DNA of 37,073 bases from CAZVJA01 sp964626885 (GTDB lineage Bacteria; Planctomycetota; Planctomycetia; Planctomycetales; Planctomycetaceae), in contig CAZVJA010000027.1 in the NCBI GenBank assembly GCA_964626885.1, forward strand, positions 1-37,073. The letters run 5' to 3'. Every line of letters begins with the position of its first letter. Positions within the stretch are counted from its first letter, which is position 1. Made by a program: the position numbers and the translations under genes. Positions 32,719 to 37,073 of the stretch are shown here, piece after piece. The notes beneath the pieces are model-generated. The model searched no databases. It saw nothing but the letters and a program-made list of their open reading frames with translations, and was not told the origin of the DNA.

Positions 32719-33993
32719 TTAACGGCTGGCGACAAGATGTTCTCGGGTGGAGTGTTGGCCAATTACGTTCACGAACCGTCCCAGGTCGGCCGCGCTGCCG
32801 GGGAACTCGACCGGAATATACCGCCGGTCGGTGCCACGATACCAATCGGGACGTTCTTCCGATGCCCGTTCGACGAGCACTTCCAAATTCTTGCCTACCT
32901 GTGTTCGGTAAAACTGCTCCGCAAGATCTCGTTCCAGCCAGCTCATTCGCGCGGAACGCTCGCGGATCACCTGCGGCGGCACTTGATCGGGAAAATCCGC
33001 GGCTCGGGTCGTCTTGCGGGAGCTGAACGGGAAAATGTGAATCTTCATGAAGGCCGCGTCACGGCAGGCGTCGAGCGACTGCTGGAACTCCTCTTCGGTC
33101 TCGCCGGGGAAGCCGACGATCATGTCGGTGGTGAAAGCGGGGTTGTCGAGCCGGTCACGCATCGTCGCGATTTTTTCGAGGAACCGGGCAACGTAATAAC
33201 GGCGGCGCATGCGGCGAAGGACGCTGTCTGATCCGCTTTGCAGGGCGGGGTGGAACTGCGGACAAAGATGCTCGCAGTCGGCGGCCGCGGAGATGAAATC
33301 GTCGTGAATCTCGGCCGCTTCGATGCTCGACAGCCGCATCCGCCAGTCTCCGGGAATGCGATCAAGCCGGCGGAAAAGATGCCACAGCCGGAACGGGGGG
33401 CGTCCCGATTTGCCGCGCGTGGTGTCGACGCCGTAATGCCCGACATGAATCCCGCAGAGAACGATCTCGCGATAGCCATTGTCGATCAGCCGGCGGACCT
33501 CGGCCTCGATCTCTTCCGGGGATCTGCTGGAGAGATTCGGACGGACGTGCGGGATGATGCAGTAGCTGCACCGCAGAATGCAGCCGTCCTGCACTTTAAC
33601 GAATGCCCGCTTGCGTCCTTCAAAGTGACTGATGCCGGAGGGGATGTCGACAATGCCCAACCGATTGAAAACGTCGGGCAGTTCCCGTTTGTCGGTCACG
33701 ACCTCGAAGACCCCCGGCAATCGAGAGACAGCATACGGATCGCGGGTGGCGTAGCAACCCATGACGACGGTGCGCGTACCGGGGTTATTCCGGGCAAGCT
33801 GGCGGATCACTTGTCGCGATTTCGAGTCACCGGTGTTGGTAACGGTGCAGGTGTTGACGACGCAGAGGTCGGCCGGTTCGTGCTCGTCGGCCTCCCGGTA
33901 GCCATTGATCTGCAAGGCTTCCTTGACCAGTTGTGTTTCGTACTGGTTCACTTTGCAGCCGAGGGTGACGAGTCGGCAGGTGCGTTGTGACAT
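32719..33993 (-). CDS. mtaB: Radical-SAM tRNA methylthiotransferase, MtaB-like
   Basis: A 424-aa protein. MtaB adds a methylthio group to t6A37 of tRNA, using two iron-sulfur clusters. The N-terminal domain begins VTLGCKVNQYET, the form typical of MtaB rather than MiaB or RimO, and has cluster cysteines at 13, 49 and 80. The radical-SAM motif is CILRCSYC (138, 142, 145). IVGFPGETEEEF and FPFSSRKTTRA follow, and a TRAM-like end (EVLVERASEERPDWYRGT). The start at 33993 begins just before the first strand; an in-frame ATG at 34077 is possible but adds residues with no family character. The divergent ggt gene starts about 200 bases away. Confidence 0.9.
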   Translation of the reverse strand: MSQRTCRLVTLGCKVNQYETQLVKEALQINGYREADEHEPADLCVVNTCTVTNTGDSKSRQVIRQLARNNPGTRTVVMGCYATRDPYAVSRLPGVFEVVTDKRELPDVFNRLGIVDIPSGISHFEGRKRAFVKVQDGCILRCSYCIIPHVRPNLSSRSPEEIEAEVRRLIDNGYREIVLCGIHVGHYGVDTTRGKSGRPPFRLWHLFRRLDRIPGDWRMRLSSIEAAEIHDDFISAAADCEHLCPQFHPALQSGSDSVLRRMRRRYYVARFLEKIATMRDRLDNPAFTTDMIVGFPGETEEEFQQSLDACRDAAFMKIHIFPFSSRKTTRAADFPDQVPPQVIRERSARMSWLERDLAEQFYRTQVGKNLEVLVERASEERPDWYRGTDRRYIPVEFPGSAADLGRFVNVIGQHSTREHLVASR

Positions 33994-34200
33994 GGGGCAA
34001 GTCTGCTCGCGGGGAACGAGCGGCTGTTGTCTTCTGAAATTCGCAGGTCGGTCGCGATTGTCGAAACTTGGACGCATTCAAGTCGTTTTTGCAATGCTCA
34101 GTATAATCAACGGTCGATGGAACCGCGAGTCGCCGTCATATTTGGTACGGTGATTCTCGGAGCGTGGCTAAGAGGAAACACCGATTCGAAAGTGGTGGAG

Positions 34201-35979
34201 ATGATCGCTTCATATCGGATGGATTGTCGTCGTGGTTGGAGTTTTCTCGCGGCGTTGTTCACGCTGCTGATGGCATTTTCTGGGACGGTTGTCGTTGCGG
34301 ATGGGATGCCGTCGGCGGAGGCGTCGTCACAACGCCTTGTCGTCTTTGAGAATGCCGTCGTCGCGGCCGATCATCCGCTGGCGAGTGCCGCCGGAGCGGA
34401 GATACTGCGCAACGGAGGGAACATGGTCGATGCTGCGGTCGCGACCTCGTTCGCCCTTTCGGTGTTGCGGCCCGCAAGTTGTGGGATCGGCGGCGGCGGG
34501 TTCATGGTGATCTGGAATGCACGCACACAAAGCGGCGTGGCCATCGATTACCGGGAGCGTGCTCCCGCAAAAGCGACACGAGAGATGTTCCTCGGCGACC
34601 GGGTGAAAGAAAGATTTGGCGATGAGCCGAGCAGGAAGGGACATCTCGCGATCGCCGTCCCCGGAACGGTGGCCGGGTTGTGTTTTGCGCTGAAGGAATA
34701 CGGCACGCTCGATCTCAAAACCGTGATGGCTCCGGCGCTGCGATTCGCGCGGCAAGGATATCTGATCGACAAGCATGACCGTGAGGTACAGGCCGAACTG
34801 CTAAAGGATATTGCGGAGCCGCGCGATCAAAAAAGATTTGGCCCATTATTCCGCCTGTATCTCAACGAAGGGGTTCCCTGGAAGACCGGGGACGTGTTCA
34901 TGTCGCCGCAGACGAAAGTCCTGGAACTCATCGCGGCCAACGGTGCCGACGGTTTTTACCGGGGACGTGTTGCCGAGGCAGTGTTGACGGAAATTCGCCG
35001 CAACGGCGGTATTATCAGTGCGGAAGATTTTGCCGCAGCCAAGCCGAAGGTTCGAGCTCCGTTGGTTGGCGAATTCGACGGCTGCAAAGTGATCTGCATG
35101 CCCCCTCCCTCCAGCGGCGGAGTCGCGCTCCTTGAGTCGCTCAATGTGCTGTCCGCGTGGGAACAGCAAAACTCCGTAAAGTACGGAGATGATCGACTCG
35201 GGAAGGGTGTCTCGCTGCATCTGCTGGCGGAAACGTTGAAGTACGCGTTTGCGGATCGCGCGACGCACCTCGGTGATGCGGACTTCGTGAAGGTTCCGGT
35301 CGAGCGACTGACGAGCGGGGAATATGCCGTGAAGATTGCGAAGCGGATCGACCGAGATCATACGCATCCCGCGGCGGAGTACGGTCGATTTGCCGCTCAA
35401 GACGACGGGGGGACATCCCACTTTTCGATCATCGACCGGGAAGGAAATGCGGTTGCCTGCACGGAGACGATCAATCTGGCATACGGCAGCTTGGTCGTCG
35501 AACCGGAGTTCGGGATCGTCCTGAACAATCAGATGGATGATTTCGCGGCGGAACCGGGCAAGCCGAATGCGTTTGGACTGATGCAGAGTGAAGCGAACGC
35601 AATACAGGCAGGGAAGAAACCTCTTTCCAGCATGTGCCCGACGATCGTCGTTCAGGAAGGGAAGGCGATTTACGCGGTGGGGGCGTCGGGCGGACCGCGG
35701 ATCATCAGCGGCACGTTGCAGGTTTTGCTGGGGATGATGCGGGGGCATCATTCTCCGGAGGAGGCAGTAACAGAGCCGCGGATTCATCACCAGTGGCTTC
35801 CTGACGTTCTCGAAGTGGAAGTGCCGCTGTTTGACGAAGTGCGTGGCGATCTCGAACGGCGCGGGCACACGGTCCGCAAATCGGAGGACTCGTCGGTGGT
35901 GCAGGGGGTTTCGCGTGGTGGGAATTCACTTCGCGGAGGGAGCGATCCGCGGAAAGGCGGACGGTCTGCGGGATACTAA
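34201..35979 (+). CDS. ggt: Gamma-glutamyltransferase
   Basis: A 592-aa precursor that hydrolyses or transfers the gamma-glutamyl group of glutathione in the periplasm. It matures by self-cleavage before a Thr. The signal peptide is CRRGWSFLAALFTLLMAFSGTVVVADG. The large subunit shows NAVVAADHPLASAAGAEILRNGGN and GIGGGGFMV. The cleavage site is GGTSHFSIIDREGN, with the nucleophile Thr405 counting from this start. NNQMDDFA, PLSSMCPTIV (oxyanion serines) and SGGPRIISG follow. The start is uncertain: ATG at 34201 has GGAG too close, while 34117 and 34219 are alternatives. The C-terminal about 25 residues are Gly/Arg/Ser-rich and beyond the usual end. Confidence 0.93.
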   Translation: MIASYRMDCRRGWSFLAALFTLLMAFSGTVVVADGMPSAEASSQRLVVFENAVVAADHPLASAAGAEILRNGGNMVDAAVATSFALSVLRPASCGIGGGGFMVIWNARTQSGVAIDYRERAPAKATREMFLGDRVKERFGDEPSRKGHLAIAVPGTVAGLCFALKEYGTLDLKTVMAPALRFARQGYLIDKHDREVQAELLKDIAEPRDQKRFGPLFRLYLNEGVPWKTGDVFMSPQTKVLELIAANGADGFYRGRVAEAVLTEIRRNGGIISAEDFAAAKPKVRAPLVGEFDGCKVICMPPPSSGGVALLESLNVLSAWEQQNSVKYGDDRLGKGVSLHLLAETLKYAFADRATHLGDADFVKVPVERLTSGEYAVKIAKRIDRDHTHPAAEYGRFAAQDDGGTSHFSIIDREGNAVACTETINLAYGSLVVEPEFGIVLNNQMDDFAAEPGKPNAFGLMQSEANAIQAGKKPLSSMCPTIVVQEGKAIYAVGASGGPRIISGTLQVLLGMMRGHHSPEEAVTEPRIHHQWLPDVLEVEVPLFDEVRGDLERRGHTVRKSEDSSVVQGVSRGGNSLRGGSDPRKGGRSAGY

Positions 35980-36074
35980 CCGAGACGAGCGAATAGAGAA
36001 GAGAGGCTGACAGGCGGGAAGTCAGGACTGAACAGTGCCTAGTTCCCGAAATTTGTCAACATGCAGCCCGCGAT

Positions 36075-37073
36075 TCATCTTCGGCGTCGGCCGCGGCCAC
36101 GGCGGGGACGCCGGGAATCGCGCGGGGGCTTTTCGCCGGAGGGGGCACTGTCGGACTCGGCGTCACGATTTTTCGATGCCTGTCCCGGGTGGAGCAAATA
36201 CTCGATGGCCTGTTCCCAGGTCGGGACATTGGCATACGAGGGGACGACATCCTCTTCCGATTCGGAACCGTCGGACTCCTCATCCCAACTCTCGGCAACA
36301 GGTTCCGAGTCCTCTTCGCGCTCCTCGCGGAGACGTGGTTCCTGGGTTTGCGGAGTTTCGCCCGAGGCGGAACGATCGCGATCTCGTCCTCGACCGCGGC
36401 GACGCCCTCGGCGGCGACGGCGCGGGCCTCGTTCGTCGCGCCCTGTCTCGTCTCCCGCGGCGTCGTCACTCTCCGCGAGTTCCTCGCTGTCGATCTCGAC
36501 TTCGATTCCCTCGAACTCTTCCTCTTCGACGTTCGACGGCTCCGCCGGACGCTCCGGTTCTCGCCGTTCGGAACGGCGGCGACCACGCCTGCGGCGGCGC
36601 GGGCGGCGAGCTTCACCCCCACCCGAAGTGGAGGAAGATTCTTCGGTGAGTTCCTCGGCCGTTTCATCGGAAGTATTATCTAATCCCAGATCAGTGCCGA
36701 AACCATCGTCGTCGATTTCCGCCGGTTTCGGAGGCTCACGGCGCGGCGCCCACTCGCTCCCTTTTGAACTCGCTTCTCGGCTGGGGCGAGACTCGGTCGA
36801 CGGGCGCGATGCAGGCTCTTTCTTTTCGTCCCTCGATTTCTTTCCTTCCCACGTTGCGCTCGGTTCGCGGCGCGGCTCGGAAGGCTGCACTTCATCCAGC
36901 AGGCCGAAGCCGAAGTCGGCATCGTCGACATACTCGGAACGTAAGTCGGAAGTTGTCGGGACGTCACGGCTGGCGGCGACCGAGGGATCGACCGGTCTGG
37001 CACGCTGGGTCTCTCGGTCATCACGTCGCGGGCCTCGATCGTCGCGCTTTGATCCGCGCCCCGAGCGATCCTC
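36075..37073 (-). CDS. Arg/Glu-rich low-complexity protein, 5' truncated
   Basis: The frame is open from the right edge (first visible residues EDRSGRG) to the TGA at 36075, so about 332 C-terminal residues are seen. Blocks of acidic residues (NVEEEEFEGIEVEIDSEE) alternate with strongly basic blocks (RRPRRRRRGRRR, GPRRRRRGRRRGRGRDRDR). One short part looks folded and conserved: ANVPTWEQAIEYLLHPGQ near residue 290 of the visible part. The end is RRPRRGRGRRRR. Such tails are typical of RNA- or DNA-binding proteins. Whether a catalytic domain lies upstream outside the window cannot be seen. It is downstream of ggt and convergent with it. Confidence 0.65.
   Translation of the reverse strand, partial: EDRSGRGSKRDDRGPRRDDRETQRARPVDPSVAASRDVPTTSDLRSEYVDDADFGFGLLDEVQPSEPRREPSATWEGKKSRDEKKEPASRPSTESRPSREASSKGSEWAPRREPPKPAEIDDDGFGTDLGLDNTSDETAEELTEESSSTSGGGEARRPRRRRRGRRRSERREPERPAEPSNVEEEEFEGIEVEIDSEELAESDDAAGDETGRDERGPRRRRRGRRRGRGRDRDRSASGETPQTQEPRLREEREEDSEPVAESWDEESDGSESEEDVVPSYANVPTWEQAIEYLLHPGQASKNRDAESDSAPSGEKPPRDSRRPRRGRGRRRR

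Noticed and set aside
34846..35868. Minus-strand frame of 340 codons opposite ggt
   Set aside because: Shadow of a well-conserved gene; no start signal or domain.
36035..36683. Plus-strand frames opposite the Arg/Glu-rich gene
   Set aside because: Repetitive codons give open frames on both strands; the minus frame is preferred because it stays open to the edge, alternates charge blocks and has an ordered segment.

Overview
This window looks like chromosomal DNA of a planctomycete (Planctomycetota). The base composition is moderately GC-rich by eye, and the genes include families or architectures typical of that phylum: a DUF1571-type secreted protein, a prolipoprotein diacylglyceryl transferase carrying a TPR insertion, an HpnC/HpnD squalene-type synthase pair, an alginate-export-type porin, a Tat-exported propeller-like protein beside a sialidase, and long secreted low-complexity proteins with short conserved C-terminal domains. 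The assignment is inferred from gene content; no rRNA is present to fix it.

Layout, left to right. 1-3151 (+): a 5'-truncated sialidase-like protein, a coupled small membrane protein and a Tat-signal propeller-like protein. 3165-5531 (-): a large helical-repeat membrane protein. 5811-10284 (+): a membrane-anchored SGNH hydrolase with TPR, a stand-alone STAS protein and an alginate-export-family porin. 10301-10516 (-): a tiny Cys-rich protein. 10754-11746 (+): a secreted cupredoxin-like protein with its terminator. 11792-12649 (-): shikimate dehydrogenase, divergent from a methyltransferase (12733-13530, +). 13587-15940 (-): a run containing a conserved hypothetical protein, scpB and a probable sulfotransferase remnant. 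16379-20527 (+): DUF1571 protein, panC, TPR-lgt and an ECF sigma factor. 20588-21676 (-): sppA. 22051-24150 (+): a secreted protein with YHS-like C-terminus and a strong terminator. 24322-26207 (-): hpnC-hpnD, translationally coupled. 26415-27803 (+): der. 27872-28893 (-): a frameshifted GNAT gene and a small membrane protein. 29293-31248 (+): asnB. 31323-33993 (-): tmk (TTG start), an intergenic inverted-repeat element, a second STAS protein and an MtaB-like methylthiotransferase. 34201-35979 (+): gamma-glutamyltransferase. 36075 to the right edge (-): a 3' gene part encoding an Arg/Glu-rich protein.

Most genes are housekeeping or envelope functions: cell-envelope biogenesis (lgt, sppA, hpnC/hpnD, ggt, porin, secreted proteins), cofactor, amino-acid and nucleotide supply (panC, aroE, asnB, tmk), chromosome segregation (scpB), ribosome assembly (der) and tRNA modification (mtaB). 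Strand changes are frequent and operons short; the clearest coupled pairs are hpnC-hpnD and sialidase-small membrane protein (ATGA overlaps) and the 404-aa gene-scpB pair (7-base gap).

I saw no tRNA, rRNA, CRISPR array, phage or transposase gene. No clearly new multi-gene system is visible. The points most worth a second look are the two decayed genes, the lgt fusion with an apparently repeated N-terminal membrane segment, the aroE active-site substitutions, the inverted-repeat element at about 32030-32297, and several hairpins in leader regions.
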